DNA from: Fuerstiella marisgermanici
GTDB lineage: Bacteria; Planctomycetota; Planctomycetia; Planctomycetales; Planctomycetaceae
Reading direction: 5' to 3'
Assembly: GCF_001983935.1 (NCBI RefSeq)
Contig: NZ_CP017641.1
Coordinates: forward strand, 8,606,001-8,670,000
DNA: 64,000 nt
The notes beneath the pieces are model-generated. The model was not told the origin of the DNA, did no database searches, and saw only the letters and a program-made list of their open reading frames with translations. The translations under genes were made by a program, and so were the position numbers. Of this stretch, positions 25,109-33,151 are shown piece by piece. Each line of letters begins with the position of its first letter. Positions within the stretch are counted from its first letter, which is position 1.

Positions 25109-27185
25109 AAAGATTGAAGCCATCCATCTTCAGCGGAAAGCCGTTCTTTACATTCGTCAGTCGTCGCCGTTTCAGGTGCTTCACAACGAAGAAAGCCGCA
25201 GGCTGCAGTATGCCATGCAGCAACGGATGCGTTCACTGGGATGGAAAGACATTGAAGTCATCGATGAAGATCTGGGGCGCAGCGCGTCCGGCAGCGTTGT
25301 TCGATCGGGATTTGAACGCATGGTCGCCGATGTGTGCCTCGGGAAGATCGGGGCCGTTGCTGCACGAGAGGTGTCGCGGTTTGCTCGCAACAGTCGTGAA
25401 TGGCAGCAACTGGTTGAAGTGTGTCGAGTCGTGGACACGTTATTGATCGATCAGGAAACGGTCTACGCTCCTCGCCGGAGCAATGACCGACTGTTGCTGG
25501 GACTGAAAGGAAGTTTGAACGAATACGAGCTGGACCTCCTTCGTCAGCGATCCGTAGAAGCTCGGCGTGAAAAGGCGCGCCGAGGAGAACTGATCATTTC
25601 GGCACCGGTCGGATATCTGAAAACGGGAACGACTCGAGGCAAAGATCAGCGCATTGAGAAAGACCCGAATACTCGCGTGCAACAGATGATCAATCTGGTG
25701 TTTCGCAAGTGCTTCGAACTGGGGAGTGCACGGCAAGCTTTGATGTGGCTTCTGGAAGAAGATCTGCAGATGCCGACACGAGACAAAGCCGGAGTCCTGA
25801 AGTGGAAGCGTCCGACATACGGGATGGTGTACCAGATCCTGACTCATCCGGTGTACGGTGGGGCGTATGCGTATGGCCGAACCGAACATCAGCCATCGTA
25901 TGAAGGTGGATTCGTTGATTCAAAAACACGGCGGCGCAGTCGCGAAGAATGGATCGCATTGATTCCCGAACATCACGAAGGCTATGTATCGTGGGAGGAG
26001 TTCGAACGATTGCAGGATTTGATTTCGTCAAACAATCTGCGTTCCGGGCGAGGCGCTGCTCGAAAAGGTTCGGCACTGTTGTCGGGAATGCTGGGCTGTC
26101 AGCAATGTGGACGGCGACTGGCCGTCGCGTACAGCGGAGTCGGAGCGAAAGTGCCACGTTACTGCTGCCACCGAGGGTATCTGGACAATGGCGAAGCCAA
26201 GTGCATCGCATTCGGTGCCACGTCCGTTGACATCGCCGTTGCAGAACAGATATTCCGTGTTGTTGCTCCTGCCGCTCAAGAGGCCGCCATGCTCGCTCAC
26301 CAGAAAACAACCGAACGTGACAACGAAATCCTTCAGGCACTGGAAGGGGAACTTAAGTCTGCTCGTTATGAAGCATCGCGTGCACAACGTCAATTCGATG
26401 CAGCTGACCCGGAAAATCGACTTGTCACCGAGGAACTGGAACGAAGATGGAATGCGTCGATGCAACACGTCAGCGACGTCGAAGCACGGATCGATCAGCA
26501 GCGAAATGACAGATCTTCAATCGACGATCCTGATTTGCAGGGTCTGATGGCAGTCGTGGCTGACCTTGACGCAGTCTGGAACAATCCTGATGCTGACATT
26601 CGAATCAAGAAACGCATCGTTCGGACTCTGATCCGCGATATCGTTGCGGATGTCGACAACGACGTGAGCGAAGTCATTCTTACAATCCACTGGGTTGGTG
26701 GTGTGCATACCGAACTGCGACTTCCCCGCCGTCGTCGCGGAAAATCGACAGCCACGACAGCCACGTCAGCAGAGGCCGTCGATGCTGTCCGGTCACTCGC
26801 ACGAATCTGTTCCGACGATCTCATCGCCGGACTGCTCAACCGCAACGGGTTACCAACGGGACGAGGAAACCGGTGGACTCGAGAGCGGGTCACATCGATG
26901 CGGAACTACCACAAGATTGCCCGCTGGACTGCACAGGCTCAATCTGATCAAGGCTGGATGAACCTAACCGACAGCGCAAAACATCTTGGCATCAGCACGC
27001 GGACACTCAGACTGGCGATTGAACGAGCCGATATCAAAGGTCAACACCCGCTTCCGGACGGACCGTGGATCATCAATCGCAGCGAACTGGAGACGCCAGC
27101 GGCAAAGGCCGTTGTCCGGAAGGCAAAAACTCGAAACCGCAACCCCGCGGTACCAGATCCCAAACAGCAATCCCTTGAGTTTTAA
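25101..27185 (+). CDS. Large serine recombinase
   Basis: A 694-residue protein. Start ATG 25101 with AAGGAG about 9 bases upstream. Domains: resolvase catalytic domain (about 10-150) with YIRQSS, Ser21 as likely nucleophile, and AREVSRFARNSREW with the conserved Arg pair; recombinase domain (about 160-300, PVGYLKTGTTRGKDQRIE); zinc ribbon with Cys333/Cys336 (CQQC) and a following CC..C; long coiled coil (about 395-455); and, after Arg-rich PRRRRGK, a C-terminal winged-helix, excisionase-like domain (about 618-670, GWMNLTDSAKHLGISTRT, then LPDGPWIINRSELE). It integrates or excises the element between attP and attB via a GT core. C-terminal wHTH fusion is unusual. Confidence 0.9.
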   Translation: MSEKIEAIHLQRKAVLYIRQSSPFQVLHNEESRRLQYAMQQRMRSLGWKDIEVIDEDLGRSASGSVVRSGFERMVADVCLGKIGAVAAREVSRFARNSREWQQLVEVCRVVDTLLIDQETVYAPRRSNDRLLLGLKGSLNEYELDLLRQRSVEARREKARRGELIISAPVGYLKTGTTRGKDQRIEKDPNTRVQQMINLVFRKCFELGSARQALMWLLEEDLQMPTRDKAGVLKWKRPTYGMVYQILTHPVYGGAYAYGRTEHQPSYEGGFVDSKTRRRSREEWIALIPEHHEGYVSWEEFERLQDLISSNNLRSGRGAARKGSALLSGMLGCQQCGRRLAVAYSGVGAKVPRYCCHRGYLDNGEAKCIAFGATSVDIAVAEQIFRVVAPAAQEAAMLAHQKTTERDNEILQALEGELKSARYEASRAQRQFDAADPENRLVTEELERRWNASMQHVSDVEARIDQQRNDRSSIDDPDLQGLMAVVADLDAVWNNPDADIRIKKRIVRTLIRDIVADVDNDVSEVILTIHWVGGVHTELRLPRRRRGKSTATTATSAEAVDAVRSLARICSDDLIAGLLNRNGLPTGRGNRWTRERVTSMRNYHKIARWTAQAQSDQGWMNLTDSAKHLGISTRTLRLAIERADIKGQHPLPDGPWIINRSELETPAAKAVVRKAKTRNRNPAVPDPKQQSLEF

Positions 27186-27202
27186 CTCAAATAGAACAAA
27201 GG

Positions 27203-27236
27203 TGCATAATGAAACACAGTTGTAGTAGCGGACGTA
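27203..27236. other. attR junction and relocated ORF1 start
   Basis: Right junction of the element with core GT at 27219-27220. Left of it is element sequence containing AAAGGTG (27198-27204) and ATG at 27209-27211; right of it is orfB, whose codons TAC TAC AAC resume. In the integrated state this ATG reads only into antisense IS sequence (MKHSCSSGRI...). Confidence 0.75.
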
Positions 27237-27968
27237 TTTTGACATCTCTCTTCTTGCCTCTGCCTTGCTTTGGTAATCGGTCATTTCGAGTTCGTTCTTG
27301 ATCGTTCCGAAGCAGCTTTCCATGGATGCGTTGTCATAACAGTTGTCAGCACGGCTCATGCTTTGTGTGATTGCTGCCCGACGAAGAATTGATCGGTATT
27401 CATTGCCAGCGTACTGGCCGCCTCGATCCGTGTGGTGAATCAATCCAACGTCAGGCTGTCGTTCTTTGATGCTCGAACGCAGTGCTTTGAGGACCAGCTG
27501 TTCCGTCATGTTGTTATCCAGATGCCAACCAACGATCCGCCGGGAAAACAGATCCATCAGCATCGCCATGTAGCAAAACGTCCCGTCAGTCAGCGGGATG
27601 TAGGTAATGTCTCCAACCCAAATTTGATTGATCGTTGTTGGGGCGTCCGCATCGAGCAACAGGTTCGGCGAATAGCCCAGTCGATGACGGCTGTCTGTCG
27701 TTTTTGGAACGAACGACTTCGGCTGAATTGCCTTTAATTTAAGGGCTTTCATGACATTCGAGACCTTCCTGCGATCACAGGGAAGTCCCATTTCCTTGAG
27801 GTCTTCGGCAATGCGACGAGCCCCGTAGCGGCGGCGGTGACACTTAAAGATGACTCTTATCAACGGAGCCAGTTGAGCATCCTGTTCTTCAAAGATCGTG
27901 GGCTCAGCAGTCTGCCAGGCATAAAACGAAGTTCGGTTCACACCGAGATGACGACAGACTTCGGCCAC
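27221..27968 (-). pseudogene. IS3 orfB, N-terminal fragment
   Basis: DDE transposase with IWVGDITYIPL, HHTDRGGQYAG and ASMESCFGTIKNE giving all three acidic catalytic residues. The frame from GTG 27968 ends in its native part at KYVRYYN; the following 85 codons in the open frame (to 26964) are antisense of the recombinase and not IS sequence. The natural product is an OrfAB fusion made by -1 frameshifting from orfA. C-terminal 20 or so residues are at 24512-24591. Confidence 0.9.
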
Positions 27969-28018
27969 GTTTCCATGACCTTCCTGAACAATCGCTTCAA
28001 CGGCCGCATAGACGTCAG

Positions 28019-28321
28019 CTATTCGTTGCGGCCGAAAATAGCCAACGCTTTTTTTAGTATGTCCCTCTCACGTTCGACACGCCGCAGATCGGCTTCGAGG
28101 TCCTTGACCTTAGCCTCCAAAGAGCTTGCCACTGGACCACTTTGTTCCAGCTGCTCCTGTTTCCAGCGATACAAAACGTTGACGTTTGAAATGCCCAACC
28201 GGTCCACAACCTGAGGAGCCGTGTACCCATCCAGAAGCAGCTGCACGGCTTCTTCTTTGAACTCATCCGTGTACTGACGGCGAGACGATTTCTTGACTGA
28301 TGTTTTTTTCTTCCGAGACAT
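28019..28321 (-). CDS. IS3 orfA, helix-turn-helix transposase subunit
   Basis: 100 residues: basic N-terminus MSRKKKTSVKKSSRRQ, then the IS3 OrfA HTH (YTDEFKEEAVQLLLDGYTAP and GISNVNVLYRWKQEQ) and a leucine-zipper-like coiled coil (LEAKVKDLEADLRRVERERD) for OrfA-OrfAB dimerisation. It stops at TAG 28019 after the slippery A7. Intact. Confidence 0.9.
   Translation of the reverse strand: MSRKKKTSVKKSSRRQYTDEFKEEAVQLLLDGYTAPQVVDRLGISNVNVLYRWKQEQLEQSGPVASSLEAKVKDLEADLRRVERERDILKKALAIFGRNE
28049..28055 (-). promoter_or_regulatory. Programmed -1 frameshift site
   Basis: Minus-strand A7 in the orfA frame CTA AAA AAA GCG. Slipping by -1 continues as ERDILKKSVGYFRPQRIADV (minus-strand) into the orfB frame, which runs to AEVCRHLGV without a stop. 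A heptamer A AAA AAA is a classic IS3 frameshift signal. Confidence 0.8.
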
Positions 28322-28361
28322 CCTGAGGTCCTTTCTACGGACTCAGAATAAGAGATTCACG

Positions 28362-28386
28362 TGTCCCTGAAACCTGTACCACCTCA
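28362..28386 (-). repeat. IS3 terminal inverted repeat, right
   Basis: Exact inverted copy of 24477-24501, followed by GGA (28387-28389), the second copy of the target duplication. Confidence 0.85.
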
Positions 28387-28536
28387 GGATACTGGGCATC
28401 GAAGAAGAGTCGTCAGTAGTGAGAATGCTTGATGCCCTTGGAGAATTGTGGCTTGGGGTGTATGGCAACCCTTAGCGGCTGTTCGCTTTGATATTGCAGA
28501 CTATCAACTGGCCTTGATTAACCCAGAGTACCGAGC

Positions 28537-29460
28537 ATGGACATTAATGTGCGGTTGCCGATGGCGGGCGAATTACGGAGTGGGTACTTCTATATTTTGG
28601 ACTGTCACCAGCTGACAGACGTATCCGTCTACAGTGCTGGACTTCGACAAAAGATAGTTGGTAGATCTTCGCCTGCCGGTAACCGTTTTGGAATCACAAT
28701 CGAGTCGCAAATCGAGTCGAAAGTCGTCGCAGCAAGGAAATGCCCGAGTGACCCGTCGCACGTGACACAATGCCACTGGGTTGGAGCGGTAGCGATCCCC
28801 TTTGTGGGGCCAATCACACCGGTCGTGCAAGCAATCTCGGATGATGGTACGACTTTTATCCACTCCGAGTTGCGGAAGGGCCTGCCAGATAGTGGTCTAT
28901 CCGGATTCGAAACGGATACCGTAAAGTTCGTCACCCAAGAGAATCGACTGAAGGGCCAGACAGATGACAAGTCCGGACTTTACCCTTTGTGGTACTGGAA
29001 GTTTACAGGTGAATGTCGACTGCGATCATTGTCTGTGGTCGATGGCGAAAACCGTTGTCCGAATTGCGGCTGGGGTCCAATCTTTTGTCCAACATGTCCG
29101 TTCAATGAATACGACTGCCCCAAATGCAGCCATGAGCTTTGGGTTGGTGCCAAGAGCAGATATCGAGACCGGCGACTTCACGCACTGGTTGTAGAGTACA
29201 AATACGGCCGTGATGTTCTGGAAATTGTTGAAGGAGAGACTTGGGACGGTTCAGACTTTATGAGCATTTCCGTTAGCCACCCCGAAGTGCCGCGCCCCAG
29301 TTCGGGCGATTTCCGAATTGTCACTCGCCGTGCTGTGGATTGGATGCTCAAGCACAACATGGCCCCCTTTACTGTCGTACCCATCACGGTTGATGTTTCA
29401 CGAATGAATCCAAAGCAGCTAAAGAAGCTGGAAGCTGCGAAAGTACTGCCGCCTGTGTGA
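28537..29460 (+). CDS. Hypothetical protein with zinc ribbon
   Basis: 307 residues, cytoplasmic in character. A cluster of three CPxC knuckles (CPNCGWGPIFCPTC, CPKC) around residues 187-208 would form a zinc ribbon; a lone Cys pair lies near residues 69-80 (RKCPSDPSHVTQC). The N-terminal half is beta-rich and the C-terminal half has a domain ending with TVDVSRMNPKQLKKLEAAK. It vaguely resembles 'double-CXXCG' immunity-type proteins, but I would not name it so without a profile search. It lies directly after the IS-interrupted pseudogene and the two may have been one module. Confidence 0.55.
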   Translation: MDINVRLPMAGELRSGYFYILDCHQLTDVSVYSAGLRQKIVGRSSPAGNRFGITIESQIESKVVAARKCPSDPSHVTQCHWVGAVAIPFVGPITPVVQAISDDGTTFIHSELRKGLPDSGLSGFETDTVKFVTQENRLKGQTDDKSGLYPLWYWKFTGECRLRSLSVVDGENRCPNCGWGPIFCPTCPFNEYDCPKCSHELWVGAKSRYRDRRLHALVVEYKYGRDVLEIVEGETWDGSDFMSISVSHPEVPRPSSGDFRIVTRRAVDWMLKHNMAPFTVVPITVDVSRMNPKQLKKLEAAKVLPPV

Positions 29461-30114
29461 TGCGGACGCAGCGTTCGAAGCAGCCAGGATTGTGCGATCA
29501 TGCATCCTTCCGACATTATCATCGCTGGGTGGCACACCCGAACAGGGTGTGTTGCGAAGCAACAAGAGGCTTTTCTGACGGTGGCCAAACCGTGGCGGGC
29601 GGGTGCTGATGGTCGACGTTGATAGCAGCTTCCTGTGCCTGCGGCACACACCCACTGCGTGGATGTGCCACCCGGCGTTGGCGGCCCGACGGAACTTTCG
29701 CCATCGGCGAACCGGGCACAGAGAGGGATGCCTCGGACATTGCCACGCTCACTGCACATCGACAATCGAAAACAACGGCTCAGCGACAAGGTTGCAGGTC
29801 GCCTTCAGCGAAGTGCCGCCCGGCGGTCGGCACCTACACGGTCGGTGATCAGGGCATTTCCGTATCCTGCTTGCCGACGGGGTAGGTTCGACGCATGAAT
29901 TAGCTGTCGCTTCGTTCTGCGTATGCGTTTCGCGCCGCAGCGGTGATCGTTTTTGTGACGCTGGTTCCGTCGACTATCGCAACGCCCTATCCCTGACCGG
30001 CTGCGATATGGTTTTGCGGTTGCTGTCGCTTCCAGCAAGTACGGGACTCGCGCATTGGTCTGCAGAACGCAGACCGGGACGAGGCCGTGACCTACAGCTT
30101 GGGGGTGTTGCTGG
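29461..30114. repeat. Gene-free stretch with inverted repeats
   Basis: No credible gene in about 650 bases; overlapping short frames on both strands are Arg/Pro/Ala-rich and contradict each other. Inverted repeats are visible: GGGTGGCACA (29528-29537) is complementary to TGTGCCACCC at about 29666-29675, and GTGTGTTGCGAAGC-like and CACACCCACTGCG-like pieces form further arms, resembling the palindromic cluster at 8797-9221. Confidence 0.45.
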
Positions 30115-31695
30115 TTAGCTCTGATGCCGCGCCTGGCGAGGTGGCAGGCTGGTCGACGCGGCGGCGACCGTGACCTCACTGGTGAATTCACGCAGGAAGT
30201 CCGGCACGTTGCGGCGGCCAGTTCCTGAGTAGTCTCGCAGCAATGTTGGGCCGACGACTTCCTTGGACAGCCGTTGGTGTACTGTCAGGAATTCGAACAG
30301 CCGCCGAGTCAGCTTGTCCAAAGGAATGCCGTGAGTCCTGCTTTCTGTGGCGAACAGCCAGTCTGCGAATTTCAGGAACTCGTCGAACGGTTTGCGCTGC
30401 GACCACATCAATGGAGTGGTCTCGACAAAGTTGCCGCTGTTGGCCGTCAGGTCCCAGTACCGTGAAAACCTGCGCAGACGATGCATGGTTTCAAAATCGA
30501 TCAGCCGGTTACTCAGAATCTCATACGGAGCGTGCTGGCTGTAAACCATCTGCCAAGTCTGATCGTGCCGTGTGATTGGAGTTCCCTTCAGCCGTTTCAG
30601 AATGCCAACCTGTATTTCCTGCGGCGCGAGTTCCACCAGACGGTTGAAGCCTGCGGCGAAGCTTTCCAGTGATTCACCCGGCAGCCCCACGATCAGGTCT
30701 GCGTGAATGTGAACACCGGTCTGCTCTCGCAAAAACGCGAAATTGGAAGCTAACTCTTCATTGTCCTGACGTCGGCTGATCAATTTGCCCACCTCATCGT
30801 TGAACGTCTGCACACCAATTTCGAACTGCAACGCGCCGGGCGGGAATTGGGCAATCAGCTTCTTTAGCGAATCCGGCAGCCTGTCCGGGATCATTTCGAA
30901 ATGCAGAAACAGGTCTGGTTGGCATCGGTCGAGGAAGAACTGAAGGATGGTCGTGCTGACTCGCATGTTCAGATTGAAAGTGCGGTCGACAAACTTGAAT
31001 TGCCGGGCGCCTCGATCCAGCAGATCCTGCATGGCTGCCAGGAAACTATCAAGATCGAATAGCCGCACCGGAATATCGAGCGCAGACAGACAGAATTCGC
31101 AGGTGAACGGGCAGCCTCGTGAAACTTCGACGTAGATGACTCGATGAGCGATGTCTTCATCGGTGTAGAGATGATACGGCAGTTGAACGTCATTCAACGC
31201 CGGAACACCGCCACCGATGATCTTCTGGCTACTCGCGGCAGGCTCCTGCATCGAAAGCAACGCAGCGGTCTCGGTCGCGACCGCTGCTGGTTCGTTGACA
31301 GCATTGGCGTTCAGCAGGCGACGGCAAAGTTGAGGGAAGGCGATGTCGGCTTCACCTGTGACCACAAAGTCGGCGTCTTCGACAATGCCCTGCCCTTCGG
31401 TTTCGTAGCTGACTTCCGGGCCGCCCAGCACAATGGTGACGTCTGGTCGCACTCGCTTTAAATCAGCGACCAGCTTGGTCGCGGGCTCGACGTTCCAGAT
31501 GTAGACGCCGACGCCGACGATTTTGGGGTTGTGAGCCAGAATGGTGTCGATCATGTCGACCGGACGCTCGCTGATCCCGAATTCCAGCATCGCCGTGCGG
31601 GATTTCAGATCGCCCATATTGGCCAGCAGGTAGCGCAAGCCGAAGGAGCTGTGCCAGTACCGTGCGTTTAAGGTTGTCAGGACAATGTCGGGCAT
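30115..31695 (-). CDS. B12-binding radical SAM protein
   Basis: 526 residues from ATG 31695 ([20 protein letters not shown]). The N-terminal domain (1-150) is the B12-binding Rossmann-type fold: [14 protein letters not shown] and [10 protein letters not shown]. The radical SAM cluster motif is CPFTCEFC (CxxxCxxC), with EVSRGCPF preceding, then [13 protein letters not shown] and [11 protein letters not shown] of the TIM-barrel. The C-terminal part (residues about 390-500) is an Arg/Trp-rich domain ([14 protein letters not shown]). It belongs to the DUF4080-like uncharacterised group; a methylation or rearrangement of an unknown metabolite is likely. Divergent from the SbcD-like gene. Confidence 0.85.
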   Translation of the reverse strand: MPDIVLTTLNARYWHSSFGLRYLLANMGDLKSRTAMLEFGISERPVDMIDTILAHNPKIVGVGVYIWNVEPATKLVADLKRVRPDVTIVLGGPEVSYETEGQGIVEDADFVVTGEADIAFPQLCRRLLNANAVNEPAAVATETAALLSMQEPAASSQKIIGGGVPALNDVQLPYHLYTDEDIAHRVIYVEVSRGCPFTCEFCLSALDIPVRLFDLDSFLAAMQDLLDRGARQFKFVDRTFNLNMRVSTTILQFFLDRCQPDLFLHFEMIPDRLPDSLKKLIAQFPPGALQFEIGVQTFNDEVGKLISRRQDNEELASNFAFLREQTGVHIHADLIVGLPGESLESFAAGFNRLVELAPQEIQVGILKRLKGTPITRHDQTWQMVYSQHAPYEILSNRLIDFETMHRLRRFSRYWDLTANSGNFVETTPLMWSQRKPFDEFLKFADWLFATESRTHGIPLDKLTRRLFEFLTVHQRLSKEVVGPTLLRDYSGTGRRNVPDFLREFTSEVTVAAASTSLPPRQARHQS

Positions 31696-31924
31696 GCGCG
31701 TATCGTAGTACAAACACGCCTCCGATGCTGTTTTTGCCGATCGGGAATTGATGCGGCAAAATCTGCCGAATTGGGGTAGGCAGGAATTCGGATTTTGTCC
31801 TACATTTCGGCGGTAGTGGTCCGGGAGCCGCTGCGACCAGGCGCGGCCTGCCACGGATGACAGGTCTTCAACGCCGAAAAACACTCACTGCCGAACGAGA
31901 TTCGGCCAATGCAGGGAGGCATTG

Positions 31925-33031
31925 ATGTCAACGATTCGATTCGTTCATACCGACCATTTTCGACTTGGAACTGCCTTGTCCGGACTGTCGGATTCGCCCG
32001 GGTGGCTGCAGCAGCTGGCCACCGACTGCGTTCGCCAATCTGTACGAAACGTAATCGAAACGGCCGTCGCCAAGCAGGCTCAGTTCCTTCTGATCGCTGG
32101 CAGCGTGACGGAATCTCACGAAGACCTCGAACCCGCCGTTCGCTGGCTGGACGACCAGTTCGAAACGCTGCGATCCCGTGGTATCCGTATTGTGGCGACG
32201 GCCAACGACGCCGACACAAACTCCGGTCTTAATAAAATCTGCGACATCGTGCTGTCACCGGGCCAGTCGCTGATCGCGTCACATACGGGCCAGTCCAACG
32301 TCCATCTGAACGTGTGTTCGACCGGTCAGGCGGGATCGGGTGATCTGGCAGTGACGATTGGCGAACATGTTCCGCAACCTGCGTCGCGAATGGTTTACCA
32401 CGCGGTGCCGTCGATTCGGCCCAGCCGCGATCGGCACGACACGTCACATAGCGGCACGATGACTCGATCAGCAGGCGCTGTTCAGGCCGTGTCGCCGACG
32501 GAAACCTGGGAAGGTGGTTGTGTGCTGGTCGAAGCCGACACCACTTCTCACACGATCGAATCGAACGCTCATACATGCGACGTGATTCGATTTGCCACGG
32601 AACGTGTGTCGCTGGCAAATGTGGCGGCGGGAAAAGATTTGGTGCCGACCGTTATTCAGGAATCGGATTCACTGAGCAGTCGCACCAGCCGGACCACAAT
32701 TGTCGACTGGGTTCTGAATGCGAATATCGCGGCCAGTGCGGCTGAGGTCAAAACGCTTGATAGTCGAGCACTCCTTGCCGATTTGCGAGACCGAATGCAC
32801 GGTGGCCATCATGGCGTGTGGCCTCGATCGGTTTCGTTTTCCGGCGAATCTGCGTTGCAGCTTTTTGCGGATGATCGAGCGGCTCTGGAAGAATACATCG
32901 ACGTGGCGAACGGCCCGGTCAGCAGTTTTGACGGCACCGGTGTCAACTCGCATCAGGTTTGCCTGCAGGGTGGAATCGGCGTTTCTGCCGACCTGGTTGC
33001 CGGCTTAAGTTTGCTGCACCGAGCAGCATAG
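31925..33031 (+). CDS. Degenerate SbcD/YhaO-like metallophosphoesterase
   Basis: 368 residues, ATG 31925 preceded by AGGGAGG 5 bases upstream. The fold of the N-terminus follows Mre11/SbcD/YhaO (STIRFVHTDHFRLGT, AQFLLIAGSVTES), but the metal ligands are gone: DxH of motif 1 reads HFR, the GD of motif 2 reads GS, and GNH of motif 3 reads ANDAD. The later HxH motifs are not visible. So it is an inactive pseudo-nuclease, maybe a structural partner. The gene is followed by the YhaN-like ATPase, as sbcD-sbcC pairs are. C-terminal half (residues 200-368) is unlike SbcD. Confidence 0.65.
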   Translation: MSTIRFVHTDHFRLGTALSGLSDSPGWLQQLATDCVRQSVRNVIETAVAKQAQFLLIAGSVTESHEDLEPAVRWLDDQFETLRSRGIRIVATANDADTNSGLNKICDIVLSPGQSLIASHTGQSNVHLNVCSTGQAGSGDLAVTIGEHVPQPASRMVYHAVPSIRPSRDRHDTSHSGTMTRSAGAVQAVSPTETWEGGCVLVEADTTSHTIESNAHTCDVIRFATERVSLANVAAGKDLVPTVIQESDSLSSRTSRTTIVDWVLNANIAASAAEVKTLDSRALLADLRDRMHGGHHGVWPRSVSFSGESALQLFADDRAALEEYIDVANGPVSSFDGTGVNSHQVCLQGGIGVSADLVAGLSLLHRAA

Positions 33032-33151
33032 CGTCGTTTTGGCGTAACGTCTTTGAGAAGGCAGATCAGCGGGCCATTCAACAGAACCAGTTGCAGGTGC
33101 AATCCGAGTTCGACAAGACTTTATCATCAGGCGAGAAAAGAAAGCTTCGTC

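Larger units (their letters stand above)
24592..27220 (+). mobile_element. Minimal serine-recombinase element inserted in IS3 orfB
   Basis: 2629 bp inserted site-specifically between two GT dinucleotides. Only the GT is duplicated (flanking bases C/A left versus A/T right differ), as expected for large serine recombinases. Cargo: ORF1 (start codon at the opposite end, see below), ORF2 (24929-25108), recombinase (25101-27185), all on the plus strand and overlapping, plus 23 bases and the ORF1 start (ATG at 27209) at the right end. Almost no non-coding DNA. The orientation is opposite to orfB. Excision would restore the IS transposase exactly. Confidence 0.85.
24477..28386 (-). mobile_element. 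IS3-family insertion sequence, interrupted
   Basis: Complete IS with 25-bp perfect terminal inverted repeats starting TGAGGTGGTACAGG (24477-24501 and 28362-28386; the similarity continues for about ten more bases) and a 3-bp direct repeat GGA on both sides (24474-24476 and 28387-28389). Without the 2629-bp insertion at 24592-27220 the IS would be 1281 bp, a normal IS3 size. It encodes orfA (28019-28321, minus) and orfB (split), joined by a -1 frameshift signal. The IS disrupts an already decayed or simultaneously decayed gene. Confidence 0.85.
24300..28475 (+). pseudogene. Decayed gene split by the IS3-family element
   Basis: A GGAG motif stands 6 bases before an ATG at 24300. The frame reads MASAHTTTYYHYGLMVRQ; one base shift in a G4 run (24354-24357) gives GELLDEIFWDIYGYDFY, then stops. 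DFVNLARDILILNLQQ follows in the same frame after three stops, reaching the IS at 24476. Right of the IS, joined across one GGA, LGIEEESSVVRMLDALGELW ends at a TAG at 28473-28475 after another frame change. The pieces look like one acidic/hydrophobic helical protein destroyed by frameshifts and nonsense changes plus the IS insertion. I do not recognise it; the piecing is inference and the coordinates include the whole mobile insertion. Confidence 0.35.

Noticed and set aside
26964-27220. The C-terminal 85 codons of the apparent 334-residue OrfB
   Set aside because: They are antisense to the recombinase gene; IS sequence ends at the GT core (27219-27220).
29603-29898. Overlapping short ORFs after the zinc-ribbon gene
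   Set aside because: Three plus-strand frames are open simultaneously, typical for GC-rich repeats rather than genes.
31925-33031. Active SbcD nuclease
   Set aside because: All visible metal-ligand motifs are substituted.
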